From positions 1 to 35,672 of the forward strand of contig JAVBQL010000031.1 of assembly GCA_031549085.1 (NCBI GenBank): 35,672 nucleotides of DNA. The letters are read 5' to 3'. Position 1 is the first letter of the stretch, and the number at the start of each line of letters is the position of its first letter. Below are positions 7,893 to 17,200 of this stretch, piece after piece. Origin of the DNA: JAVBQL01 sp031549085 (GTDB lineage: Bacteria > Spirochaetota > GWE2-31-10 > MWDO01). The position numbers and the translations under genes are program-made. The notes below the pieces were generated by a model. The model worked only from the letters and a program-made list of their open reading frames with translations. It was not told where the DNA came from and made no database searches.

Positions 7893-8447
7893 ATGAAGTA
7901 CATTGAAAAAACCATAAAGATAATTTTATCTATCGTTTTAGTTATGCTATTTATTCCATTTTTTCTATATTCAAGTTTTGATATTTTACGTTTAGTCGTT
8001 AATATTGTTTTTTTTGGTACTCTTCTTTATATATATATTTATGCTATTTGGACAAACCTTTTTGAAAATGAAAAAAGAGGGATAAAATTCTTTTTTTATT
8101 TTATATTTTTAATAATGAATTTTGTTATATTTTTTATTGCTTTCTTTACAGATTTTGGCATAAGAGATGATATTCATGAAGGAAACATGCAGGAAGGTTT
8201 AATCTCCAGTATAATTAATGTCTGGCTGCCATATTTTACCTTTTTTTCTAATTTTTGTTTTTTTCTAATTATTCTTATGTTTATAAACAATCTAGTTTTT
8301 AACAATCGTCCACTAAAGTGGAGGAGTTGGCTGATTGTAGCAGCTATTTCTCTTGTTTGCGCTGTTGTTTGTTCGATTTTTTGTGAGAATATTTTATATT
8401 ATATAATATTTTTTCCATCTGTTATATCATATATGTTACATAAATAG
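7893..8447 (+). CDS. Tandem membrane protein, copy 1 (C-terminally truncated)
   Basis: This 184-aa polytopic membrane protein has hydrophobic segments at about 8-28, 33-53, 64-87, 111-135 and 146-170. The conserved element DFGIRDDIHEGNMQEGLIS between segments 3 and 4, and NNRPLKWRSWLIV before segment 5, define the family in this array. It ends about 30 residues earlier than copies 2-4. The 64 bases after its stop still resemble their last codons, so a stop has trimmed the final helix. I know no family name. Multi-copy small membrane proteins next to a candidate effector recall immunity genes, but that is inference. Confidence 0.7.
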   Translation: MKYIEKTIKIILSIVLVMLFIPFFLYSSFDILRLVVNIVFFGTLLYIYIYAIWTNLFENEKRGIKFFFYFIFLIMNFVIFFIAFFTDFGIRDDIHEGNMQEGLISSIINVWLPYFTFFSNFCFFLIILMFINNLVFNNRPLKWRSWLIVAAISLVCAVVCSIFCENILYYIIFFPSVISYMLHK

Positions 8448-8511
8448 GCATATTTGTAGCTCTTCTATTTTGTTCTTGTATTTACTATATATTTAATATA
8501 TACTAAATACA

Positions 8512-9138
8512 ATGAAACATATTGAAAAAGCAATAAAAATAATTTTATCTGTTGTTTTAGCTATACTATTTATTCCACTATTTTTATATTCAGATTTAGT
8601 TCCAGAAATTCTTGTTATGAGTGTTCCTTTTTTTATATATATCTATGCAATTTGGAGCAACCTTTTTGAGAATAGAAAAAGAAAGGAAAAGTTACTTTTT
8701 TATCTTATGTTTTTAATAAACAATTTATTTATGTTTGTTATTGCTTTCTTTACAGAAGTTGGTGTGAGAGATGCTATTCATGAAGGAGATATGCAGGAAG
8801 GTTTAATTTCCCAAATAACTAGTGCTTGGATGCCGTACTTTAACTTTTTTTCTACTTTTTGTTTCTTTCTAATTGTTCTTACGTTCATAAATAATCTGAT
8901 TTTTAATAATCGTTCTCTAAAATGGTGGAATTGGCTGATTGTAACTGTTATACCTCTCATTTGTTCGATCGTTTGTTTAATTTTTTGGAATAAAATTTTA
9001 TCTAATGTAATATATATACCATTTATGATAATAGGGGGGGGAAGGCAATTCTTTTATACTATGCTTTTATTTTTTGTTATATACTTAATATATGACAAGT
9101 ACAAACAGAGTAAACTGAAAAAGTCACAAACACAATGA
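8512..9138 (+). CDS. Tandem membrane protein, copy 2
   Basis: This 208-aa paralogue of copy 1 is full length with a complete last helix (FFYTMLLFFVIYLIYDKYK) and a basic cytoplasmic tail, KQSKLKKSQTQ. It keeps the conserved loop EVGVRDAIHEGDMQEGLIS. Its stop TGA overlaps the ATG of copy 3 (ATGA at 9135-9138), so translation is probably coupled. An internal run of seven G's at about 9038 is a potential slippage point. Confidence 0.75.
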   Translation: MKHIEKAIKIILSVVLAILFIPLFLYSDLVPEILVMSVPFFIYIYAIWSNLFENRKRKEKLLFYLMFLINNLFMFVIAFFTEVGVRDAIHEGDMQEGLISQITSAWMPYFNFFSTFCFFLIVLTFINNLIFNNRSLKWWNWLIVTVIPLICSIVCLIFWNKILSNVIYIPFMIIGGGRQFFYTMLLFFVIYLIYDKYKQSKLKKSQTQ

Positions 9139-9794
9139 AGTACATTGAAAAAGCCATAAAGATAATTTTATCTATTGTTTTGGTTATACTATTCACCCCA
9201 TTTTTTTTATATTTATACTTACATCCATATTCTGATATTTCAAATTTACTTATAGAGATTGTTCTTGTGTGCCCTTCCTTTTTTATATGTATCTATGCCA
9301 TCTGGAGTAACTTTTTTGAAAATAGAAAGAGGGTTGAAAAATTCATTTTCTATTTTGTGTTTCTAATAAATAGTTTATTTATGTTTGCCATTGCTTTCTT
9401 TACAATAGAACTTGGCATAAGAGATGATATTCATGAAGGATATATACAAGATGGCTTGATTTCCAATATAACCATCGCCCTGCTCTCATCTCTCTCCTTT
9501 TTTTCTATTTTTTGTCTCTCTCTAACTATTCTTATGTTTATAAACAACTTGATTTTTAATAATAGTCCACTGAAATGGTGGAATTGGTTGATTGTAACAG
9601 CTATACCTCTCATTTGTTCGATTGTTTGTTTAATTTTTTGGGATAAAATTTTATTTAGTATAATAGGTATACCAAATATGATAATGGAAAAAAACTTTCT
9701 ACTTTCTTATCTTGTAATTGTTCTTTTATTTGCTATATATTTAATATATGACAAGTACAAAAAGAGTAAGCTGAAAAATACACAAATACAATGA
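9135..9794 (+). CDS. Tandem membrane protein, copy 3
   Basis: This 219-aa paralogue has the same layout. The first loop is a few residues longer (LYLYLHPYSDISNLL), and the conserved loop is ELGIRDDIHEGYIQDGLIS. NNLIFNNSPLKWWNWLIV is nearly identical to copy 2, so copies 2 and 3 are the closest pair by eye. Start and stop codons overlap copies 2 and 4 as ATGA. Confidence 0.75.
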   Translation: MKYIEKAIKIILSIVLVILFTPFFLYLYLHPYSDISNLLIEIVLVCPSFFICIYAIWSNFFENRKRVEKFIFYFVFLINSLFMFAIAFFTIELGIRDDIHEGYIQDGLISNITIALLSSLSFFSIFCLSLTILMFINNLIFNNSPLKWWNWLIVTAIPLICSIVCLIFWDKILFSIIGIPNMIMEKNFLLSYLVIVLLFAIYLIYDKYKKSKLKNTQIQ

Positions 9795-10453
9795 AGTACA
9801 TTGAAAAAACCATAAAGATAATTTTATCTATCGTTTTAATTATACTATTCATTCCATTTTTTCTATTTACGAATTTTGATATTTTCAGTTTGGTTTCAAC
9901 TATTATTTTTACAAGTACCTCTTTTTTTATATATATCTATGCCGTTTGGAGCAGTCTTTTTGAAAACAGAAAGAGAAGGTCAAAATTCTTTTCTGATTTT
10001 CTATTTTTAATAAATAATTTATTTATATTTACTATTGCTTTATTAACAAAATTTAACGAAAAAGAAGCTATTGCTCAAGGATATATGCAAAAAGGCTTAA
10101 TCTCTCAGATAACTAATGTGTGGATGCCATATTTTACTTTTTTTTATAATTTTTGTTTTTTTACGACTGTTCTTATATTCATAGACAATCTTATTCGCAA
10201 TAATCGTCCGTTGAAATGGAAAAGTTGGTTTGTTATAACAACTATTTCTCTTATTTGTTCTGTTGTTTGTTTGCTTATTTGGGAAGATATTTTATTTCAT
10301 TTGCTGTCTTTCGCATTTGTTATAATGCAAAGTGGCTTGCAATTTTTTTATGCTGTGCTTCTATTTTTTGCTATATATTTAATATATGACAAGTACAAAA
10401 AGAATAAATTGAAAAAGTCACAAATACAATGCAACAGATTGAAAAAGCCATAA
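9791..10453 (+). CDS. Tandem membrane protein, copy 4
   Basis: This 220-aa paralogue is the most diverged in the conserved loop (KFNEKEAIAQGYMQKGLIS instead of GIRDDIHEG). The tail reads KKSQIQ as in other copies. The usual TGA is lost because the following ATG is ATGC, not ATGA, so the frame runs on for six more residues (CNRLKK and a final P) into a fifth, broken copy. All four genes probably form one transcript. Confidence 0.75.
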   Translation: MKYIEKTIKIILSIVLIILFIPFFLFTNFDIFSLVSTIIFTSTSFFIYIYAVWSSLFENRKRRSKFFSDFLFLINNLFIFTIALLTKFNEKEAIAQGYMQKGLISQITNVWMPYFTFFYNFCFFTTVLIFIDNLIRNNRPLKWKSWFVITTISLICSVVCLLIWEDILFHLLSFAFVIMQSGLQFFYAVLLFFAIYLIYDKYKKNKLKKSQIQCNRLKKP

Positions 10454-10494
10454 AGATAATTTTATATGTCATTTACTTGTACTTATCACTCTGA
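10429..10494 (+). pseudogene. 5' fragment of a fifth array copy
   Basis: ATGCAACAGATTGAAAAAGC and the following bases match the first about 45 bp of copies 1-4 (QIEKAIKIIL versus YIEKTIKIIL). Similarity then stops and TGA follows at 10492-10494. It is a truncated copy at the downstream edge of the array. Confidence 0.75.
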
Positions 10495-10618
10495 TATAAT
10501 ATATATGGTTACAAAAACAAACATCCAATTTTTTGAATAATAAAAATAATTTAAACTAGTTTCAGAACAAAACAACATAATTAAATCAAAATTTATAAAT
10601 ACAAAGGAGAAATATAAT

Positions 10619-11580
10619 ATGGTTTTGAATAAAACTTTTGAGGATATTTTAAACATAATTCTGATGTCAAATTTGTTAGCCGATATAGAACATTTTAAGG
10701 ATGAGATGTCATCGATTCTGGAAAGTGCAGGTATTGGAGGAACTATTGATATTGGTGGGAAAAAGTTTGATAAGAATTTTCTTATGAGTCTTATGCCAGC
10801 TACTCTTGTTGGGAGTTCAAGTAACAGCAATACGAGTTTTATGGGTGGCTCTAACAACAATACAAACAATATTTCTAATGCCTACTCTCAAATTATTAAT
10901 TATCTATTAAATAGTAGTTCAAGTGAAAACATTACAAATGGTGGGACTAATAATTTTAGTAGTTTTAAAGACTCTTTGGAAGCAAATAATAGCTCGAATA
11001 GTGCTAATAATTGGTATAATAGTCTAAAAAACATGGGAATATCGAACAGTTTGGGGGAGTCAATTAGTAGTGAAAGCCTTGATATTAGTAGTTCTGCTAT
11101 CTCAAACGGTGGGGTATTTGGGGCATTTAGCAGTTTGTTTAATTCATCAAATAGCTCCTCTAATATGTTTGGATTTGGCGGGAGCAGTGGTAATTCAGTT
11201 TCAAGCATGATTGTAAAGAGCTTAGATCCCCTCGAATCAATAAAAATGATAAATGATGTTCTTAGCCAAAGCGAAATGAGCTCAATGTTTGGAAGCAGCT
11301 CAATCTCAAGTGACTTGATGCGAGAGGCATCCAACATATCTTTAAATAACAATAGCAGTTCAAGCAGAAACTCAATCCTTGAGAGGTTTGGTTTTCATAT
11401 ATCACAAATAATAGCAGCAGTCACTCAAGTAGCAGAGAGCAATCAAACAGCAGTGACTCTTCTATGGAGAACCATATTAATAATGTTAATGTTAATATTT
11501 CAGATATTAAAACACTTCAAGATATTGAAGATTTTATGAAAATGCTCTCTGTAGCTATTAATAGAACTGTGAATATTTGA
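10619..11580 (+). pseudogene. Ser/Asn-rich tape-measure-like protein, frameshifted
   Basis: The gene starts behind AAAGGAGAAATATAAT, the same kind of ribosome site as the chaperone gene. The 0-frame gives 306 aa: a helical start (FEDILNIILMSNLLADIEHF), then about 200 residues dominated by Ser, Asn and Gly. Near 11392-11400 the natural reading moves to the -1 frame. There the Ser/Asn-rich pattern continues (TNNSSSHSSSREQSNSSDSS) and finishes with NVNVNISDIKTLQDIEDFMK and a TGA at 11578-11580. That ending resembles the C-termini of phage tape-measure proteins. The 0-frame tail after 11400 (TLLWRTILIMLMLIF) is a frame artefact. It could be a decayed tape-measure fragment or a short tail protein. 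The identification is weak; the frameshift is well supported by composition. Confidence 0.5.
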
Positions 11581-11605
11581 TAATCACTACACTATATCTA
11601 TAAAA

Positions 11606-11641
11606 AAAGCTCTTCTAATTTAAAATTAGGAAGGGCTTTTT
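11606..11641 (+). terminator. Intrinsic terminator, copy of the terminal hairpin
   Basis: AGCTCTTCTAATTT pairs with AAATTAGGAAGGGCT and is followed by TTTTTT. It sits 26 nt after the tail-like gene. The surrounding about 100 bp (CTACACTAT before it, AATAACGTGATTT after it) is an internal relative of the inner part of the left terminal repeat. Confidence 0.8.
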
Positions 11642-11648
11642 TATTATT

Positions 11649-11661
11649 AATAACGTGATTT
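11649..11661 (+). repeat. AATAAYGTGATTT motif copy
   Basis: An exact AATAACGTGATTT lies 8 nt past the terminator hairpin, the same arrangement as at the left end. It is followed by GGTTGAAAGTTG, also similar to the left end (TTGTTGAAATT). Confidence 0.75.
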
Positions 11662-11714
11662 TTGGTTGAAAGTTGTTGATGATTTAGTATCGAAATTATG
11701 CATCATAAAATATA

Positions 11715-11765
11715 TTGACAAAGCAAGAAATATTGACTATTTTAATATTATATATTGAAATAGTC
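11715..11765 (+). promoter_or_regulatory. Promoter and inverted-repeat operator of the DUF4143 gene
   Basis: A perfect -35 TTGACA (11715-11720) is followed after 17 bp by TATTTT (11738-11743). An inverted repeat, GACTATTT (11735-11742) and AAATAGTC (11758-11765), overlaps the -10 and ends one base before the GGAG ribosome site. Binding of a repressor or an RNA hairpin there would block expression. Confidence 0.5.
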
Positions 11766-11778
11766 GGAGATGTTCATT

Positions 11779-13002
11779 ATGTATATAAAACGTCATTTGG
11801 AAGATGTTATTAATAAAGTATCAAAAATGTTTGGGGCTACTCTCCTAACTGGAGCAAGACAAGTTGGAAAGACTACATTATTAAGAGAGTTCTTAAAAGA
11901 TGTGCAATATATTACATTGGATGATAATATACTTTTGCAATCTGCCACCGATGAACCAATGACTTTTTTTAAAGATTTCCCTCCACCAATTATTATTGAT
12001 GAAATACAATATGCACCAACTCTATTTAGATATATAAAAATTATTATTGATAAGGAGAGAGAAAAGGGACTATTTTTTCTATCTGGCTCTCAACAATTTC
12101 ATTTAATGAAAAACATCAGCGAGTCTCTTGCTGGAAGAGTTGCAATTCTAAATATACTTCCTCTATCATTGCGTGAAATTAATAATATATCTTTTAATAG
12201 ACCATTTATCCCAACGAAAGAATATTTTGATGAACATAAAAAAGAGATTAAAAATATTAATTATGATAGTGTGTGGAATATCATATTCAACGGCTCTATG
12301 CCAGAGTTAGCTGCAAATCAAAATATGGAGAGAAAAATTTATTATAGTTCCTATGTAAAAACCTATATAGAAAGAGATGTTAGAGACCTTACTCAAGTTG
12401 GAGATGAGCTCAAATTTTATAAGTTTATGACTATTTTAGCCTCTATGAGTGGAAAGCTATTAAATCTCTCTTCTATATCTCGTGATGTGGGAATTAGTCA
12501 GCCCACAGCGAATAGATGGCTATCAGTTCTAGAGAGTTCAAATATTGTATATTTGCTTCAGCCCTATTTTAATAATGCAACCAAACGAGCAATAAAAACT
12601 CCAAAATTATATTTTTTGGATACAGGTCTTGTAGCATATCTAACAAAGTGGCCAACCGCTGATACTCTAAGATTAGGAGCTGAGGCTGGACCATTTTTTG
12701 AAACCTTTATAATTTCAGAAATAATCAAAAGTTATTACAACGCAGGGATTACAGATCTTCCACTATATTTTTATCGTGATAAAGAGCAGAATGAGATAGA
12801 TTTATTAATACAGAGTGGCAATTGTTTTCATCCTATTGAAATAAAAAAATATTCAGACCCCAAAAAAGAGGACATTAAAGCTTTTAATATCCTTGATAGT
12901 ATCCCTGAAATTAAGAGAGGGGCAGGCGGAATAATATGTTTATATGATAATCTATTAACTTTTAAAGATAATGACTCTATCATACCAATTGATTATATAT
13001 AA
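11779..13002 (+). CDS. AAA-type ATPase with DUF4143 domain
   Basis: This is a 407-aa P-loop ATPase of the widespread DUF4143 group. From the chosen start, Walker A is in LLTGARQVGKTTLL, Walker B in PPIIIDEIQYAP and the sensor in FFLSGSQQFHLM. A winged-helix-like segment (SSISRDVGISQPTANRWLSVL) and the DUF4143 nuclease-like C-terminus follow (LYFYRDKEQNEIDLLI, then HPIEIKKYSDP). The first ATG (11770) is fused to the GGAG ribosome site. ATG 11779, 9 nt behind it, fits better and gives MYIKRHLEDV, the usual family start. The cellular role of the family is not established. Relics of related genes lie elsewhere in the window. Confidence 0.88.
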   Translation: MYIKRHLEDVINKVSKMFGATLLTGARQVGKTTLLREFLKDVQYITLDDNILLQSATDEPMTFFKDFPPPIIIDEIQYAPTLFRYIKIIIDKEREKGLFFLSGSQQFHLMKNISESLAGRVAILNILPLSLREINNISFNRPFIPTKEYFDEHKKEIKNINYDSVWNIIFNGSMPELAANQNMERKIYYSSYVKTYIERDVRDLTQVGDELKFYKFMTILASMSGKLLNLSSISRDVGISQPTANRWLSVLESSNIVYLLQPYFNNATKRAIKTPKLYFLDTGLVAYLTKWPTADTLRLGAEAGPFFETFIISEIIKSYYNAGITDLPLYFYRDKEQNEIDLLIQSGNCFHPIEIKKYSDPKKEDIKAFNILDSIPEIKRGAGGIICLYDNLLTFKDNDSIIPIDYI

Positions 13003-13085
13003 AATAAAGAATAGTGAAGGGCTTTTTTTTATACTATCATTTTAATATATGTTGTGTAATTATTTCTATCACATAATTTAACTTT

Positions 13086-13106
13086 TGTTATAATATTTAC
13101 ATGTAA
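13086..13106 (+). promoter_or_regulatory. Extended -10 promoter with palindrome before the recombinase
   Basis: TGTTATAAT (13086-13094) is a consensus extended -10. The perfect palindrome TTACATGTAA (13097-13106) covers the expected transcription start. This placement suits autorepression, and the ribbon-helix-helix protein in the same operon is the obvious candidate. The identical TGTTATAAT occurs before the nuclease/STAND gene at 22199. Confidence 0.5.
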
Positions 13107-13125
13107 TAATATATATTAATAGTAT

Positions 13126-14010
13126 ATGAAATATATTGATTTATATATATTATTCGTATATAAATTGAGTATGAATATAGATGATAACTCCTCACTTATT
13201 ACTTTAACAAACAATGATTTAAAAGAGCTTCAAGATATTTACGGTACTACCTATGCTAATGTTATTAAAAAATATATCAAAGAATATGGTGAGCTCAATT
13301 ACAATAACATTGTCTCTTTTATAAATGAGAGTAAGAAAAAGTACTCTATTAGTACAGTTGCTCTATATAAGGCTGCTTTGAAGAAGCTTGTGAAGTATAA
13401 TATAAAAGATATTACAAAGAGAGCATATATTGATCTGGCTTTTAATGATATTAAGATCTCAAGTCAAAATAAAACAATTCATAAAGAGAAGACCATCTCT
13501 AAAAAAGTTGTTGAGGATATGATTAAGTTCTCTAATAGTAGAAACAAGCTAGTCATATGGACTCTCTACAAGACTGGTTTAAGGGTGAGTGAGCTTATAC
13601 AGATAGAGCTTAAAAATTGCAAAGAGGTTCAGACAGGTTCTACTATATATATCTCAATTTCGATATTGGGAAAGGGAAGTAAAGAGAGAAAGATAAAACT
13701 TGAGAAAGTGTTGTTTGATAAGATTAGAGAAATGTTCAAAGGAGAGGTTTATCTTTTCGAGACAAAAAACAGTACAAAGTTTAGCAGGTTTGCAATATAT
13801 GAGATCGTAAAAAAGGCTGGGATAAGAGCATTAGGAACTAATCAGATTCACCCTCATACCTTAAGGCACAGTTTTGCAACAAAGCTTTTAGTGGAAGATA
13901 GAAAGAGTCTGAAGTCAGTTAGTCTCTATCTTGGACATAGCAGCACCGCAATAACCAGCGATTTTTATATTCATGATGAGCTGACAATTGAAGATATTGA
14001 ATTATTATGA
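13126..14010 (+). CDS. Tyrosine recombinase (XerC/D-like integrase)
   Basis: This is a site-specific recombinase of 294 aa, or 279 aa if the start is Met16 at 13171. The first 15 residues (MKYIDLYILFVYKLS) are hydrophobic and have no ribosome site, so Met16 is at least as likely. An N-terminal SAM-like DNA-binding domain (about 30-115) is followed by the catalytic domain. Catalytic residues are Arg153 (GLRVSEL), Lys near 183 in LGKGSKERK, His244 and Arg247 (HPHTLRHSF), His271 (LGHSS) and Tyr281 (FYIHDE). All are present, so the enzyme should be active. It lies directly before the ribbon-helix-helix gene and the defence genes, and could mobilise or invert this region. Confidence 0.9.
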   Translation: MKYIDLYILFVYKLSMNIDDNSSLITLTNNDLKELQDIYGTTYANVIKKYIKEYGELNYNNIVSFINESKKKYSISTVALYKAALKKLVKYNIKDITKRAYIDLAFNDIKISSQNKTIHKEKTISKKVVEDMIKFSNSRNKLVIWTLYKTGLRVSELIQIELKNCKEVQTGSTIYISISILGKGSKERKIKLEKVLFDKIREMFKGEVYLFETKNSTKFSRFAIYEIVKKAGIRALGTNQIHPHTLRHSFATKLLVEDRKSLKSVSLYLGHSSTAITSDFYIHDELTIEDIELL

Positions 14011-14021
14011 TGGAGTAATTT

Positions 14022-14195
14022 ATGGAAGATAATATGAGAGCCCTACAGGTTAATTTAGAGATTGATAAAGACCTATATGAGGATTTCAAAAAAATTGCTA
14101 AAGAGAAGTATAGGCGAAGTATTAGAGGACAGATCGCTATTCTTATAGAGGAATTTGTGAAGAAAGAAACAGAGAAAAACTCTGCAAGTAGTTAA
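14022..14195 (+). CDS. Small ribbon-helix-helix DNA-binding protein
   Basis: This 57-aa protein starts 11 nt after the recombinase stop behind TGGAG. ALQVNLEIDKDLYEDFKKIA contains the beta strand and first helix. SIRGQIAILIEEFVKKE forms the second helix, the pattern of Arc/MetJ-type repressors. It is probably a dimeric transcription regulator of its own operon. The TTACATGTAA palindrome at 13097-13106 is a candidate site. Alternatives are a recombination directionality accessory factor or the antitoxin of a lost toxin. Confidence 0.75.
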   Translation: MEDNMRALQVNLEIDKDLYEDFKKIAKEKYRRSIRGQIAILIEEFVKKETEKNSASS

Positions 14196-14231
14196 TAATT
14201 AAGATATTAATAATAAAAGTGGAGTAGAAAT

Positions 14232-17200
14232 ATGTGTTTTTTTACAACGAAAATATTGGAAGCAATTATAATAAGTATTTTTTCATCACTTTTATATGAT
14301 GAAATAAAGAGCAAAATAGATAAGAGACAGATTAACAAGCTAAAAAAAGATTTGATAAAGTGGGCAAATACCTTTGAAAAAGAGAATAAAAATAAACCAA
14401 TAGTAATTAGTGGCAGATTTTATCCATATATAAAAGATAATAAATTAATTCCTATTGTAATGGACTATGTACTTGGAATTGAAACACATCCAGAGAGCCA
14501 ATATATATCTGAGCAAAAATTTATACTGGAACAAAAACGTAGAGTAGTAGAGAACTTGAAAAGAGAGCAATTAAGCATATCTACTGACGATGAAGATGTT
14601 ATAGAAAAATTTTTTAAGGGTTTAATAGATTCATTAAAAAAATCCATTTCAGACAAAATGAAGCCCCAAGAGAAACTTATACTATATGCAATATTTCAAA
14701 CAAGGCATGAGATCTCTGAATTAAGAGAAGAGTTGAAACAATGTTATGCTATTATTGGTCACGATTTATCTAATATTCTAAAAGTGATTGAGGAAATACG
14801 AGATAAAATATATGAGGGTCAGCTAATATTGAGCAATGAGTGGTTTGTAAAACAAAATAAGAGTGAGATTGCAAATCTAGGAACAAAATATAGTATAGAG
14901 TTAAATGTCCAACTGGATATGAAAAATTGTTTTAGAGTAATTTCAAAAAATCGTAATTTTAACAGGGAATTTATAAACTATGCAAATAGTACTCTAACTG
15001 TAATAAATATATTATCATACGAGAAAGATAGTGACATAAAGGAGCTATGCAAAAAATTATCTTCAAAAATAGAACAATTTGTGAGCAATCTCTCTGGTGA
15101 GTCTGATATCAAAGAAATTACTGATATTTTTAAAGATATTAATGAGAAGACGTTAAAGTATTTTGAAAATATTAAACAAGGGAAAGATAAAGAGGGGGAG
15201 GAATATAGTATAAGAAAGGCAATGACAATCACTGATAGTTTTATATCATATTTAAATAGTGACGAGATAAAAACTCTTTTTCAACCATATATGTTAATAA
15301 CTGGTTATGGTGGAATTGGCAAATCGCATCTAATTGCAGATATGGTAGAAGATAGAAATAAAAATGGTGAAAAATCTATTCTATTTTTAGGACAACATTT
15401 TTCATTATCAGACGAACCATTAAGAAAAATGTTAGAATTATCAGGGCTTAGTTCTAAATATAGTAGTGAAGAGTTCTTGGAGCATCTTAATAAACGTGGT
15501 TCTGACCAAGGCTCTAGGCTTATTATTTTCATTGATGCTATAAATGAGGGGTGTGGAATTGAACTATGGAAAAACCATCTAGCAGGTATTATTGAAAAGT
15601 TGAAAAATTATCCATGGATAGGTTTGGTTTTATCAATAAGAACATCATATAAATATAAATTGTTTGAGGAAAATAATTTAAAAGAAAAACTAATAGAGAT
15701 AGAGCATAGGGGATTTAGGAGTACCGAATCCGAAGCTATAAAAAAATACTTTAAACACTATAAAATATCTCTTACAAAGATTGCACCTATAGTAAACAGT
15801 GAATTTTCAAACCCTCTATTTTTAAAATTATTTTGTAAAGCGTATAAAAATAGAGAGATAGATATAGATAAAATACATTTCACAGATGTATACAAAAATT
15901 ATATCAAAAAAATGAATTATAAAATAGCAGAAGCTTGTGAAAAAAGTTCGTTAAATAATTTTGATTTCCTTAATGAGACTTTAGAAAAACTAGTGGAAAT
16001 AAAATATATAAAAAAAAGTAATTTTATTTTTTTGAAAGAAGCCTCAAAAAAAATTATAGAAATAGAAAAAGAATATAAAATAGGAAAAGATCTACTAACC
16101 ATATTAATAAATAATGGAATCTTAACAAGAAATATACAATATGATTATAAAAAACATGAAGAGTATGTATATGTAACATATGAAAGAATTGAAGATTATA
16201 TATATGCAGAGAAGATATCAGCAGAGTTAAAACAAGTGGGAAGAGATACTTTTTTGAGTAACAATGAAAAAGAGCTTTATGATATCAGTATTTTGGAAAT
16301 GTTGGCAATCATTCTACCAGAGGAGAATGACTATGAACTGTTTGAAATATTTACTGATGATAATATAAATATTACAGAGGCTTTTATTTATGGCTTATTG
16401 TGGAGGAAGCCAGAGACAATAAAAGATAAGGCTTTTGGTTATATTAATTTTATCTGTAATAACAAATATCTATTAACAAAACTTTTTGATGTATTGATTA
16501 CTCTATCAACAAGAGAAAAACATCCACTTAATGCTTATAGAACAGATAAACTGTTAAGAAAATTAAAGATGCCAGATAGAGATAAGATATTCATTGAGAT
16601 TTTTGATTACATTTTTACCGAAAATGACTCATCAATTGATAGATTGATTAGCTGGGCACAGTTTGAGTCTCATACAGGTTTAGATGAAGAGTCCGCAAGA
16701 TTAGCAGCAATTATGCTCTCTTGGTTTTTAATTAGTACACATAATATCCTTAGAGATAGAGCCACAAGAGCTCTGGTTAATTTGCTATCCGAACATATTC
16801 CAATATTGATCTCTATTTTATCAGAGTTTCAAGATATAGATGACCCATATATTCTTGAAAGATTATATGCAGCTGCATTTGGTTGTGTTGTTAGAAGTAG
16901 TAATATTTCAGAAATAGAGAAACTTGCTATCTTTGTATATAACACTATTTTTAATGTAGAGATGATCTATCCCAATATCCTGCTAAGAGACTATGCAAAA
17001 AATATAGTAGAGTATGCTCTGCATAAGATTGGAAAAATAGAGGAAATAGACTCCTCTAAAATTTTACCTCCATATAAAAGTGATTTTCCAGAAGTTCCAA
17101 CTACCAATGAAATAGATGACTTTAAAATAAAAGAAAAATCTTTATACTATTGTGGGCAAAATGAAATTTTACACTCTATGCGTGTAGATATTGGTGGAGC

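Noticed and set aside
8778..8960. Reverse-strand ORFs inside the membrane array
   Set aside because: They recur only because the paralogues repeat; no ribosome sites and no coding character.
13003..13040. Another terminator copy (GAAGGGCTTTTTTT)
   Set aside because: The left arm of the hairpin is missing, so only a half-site resembles the terminator.
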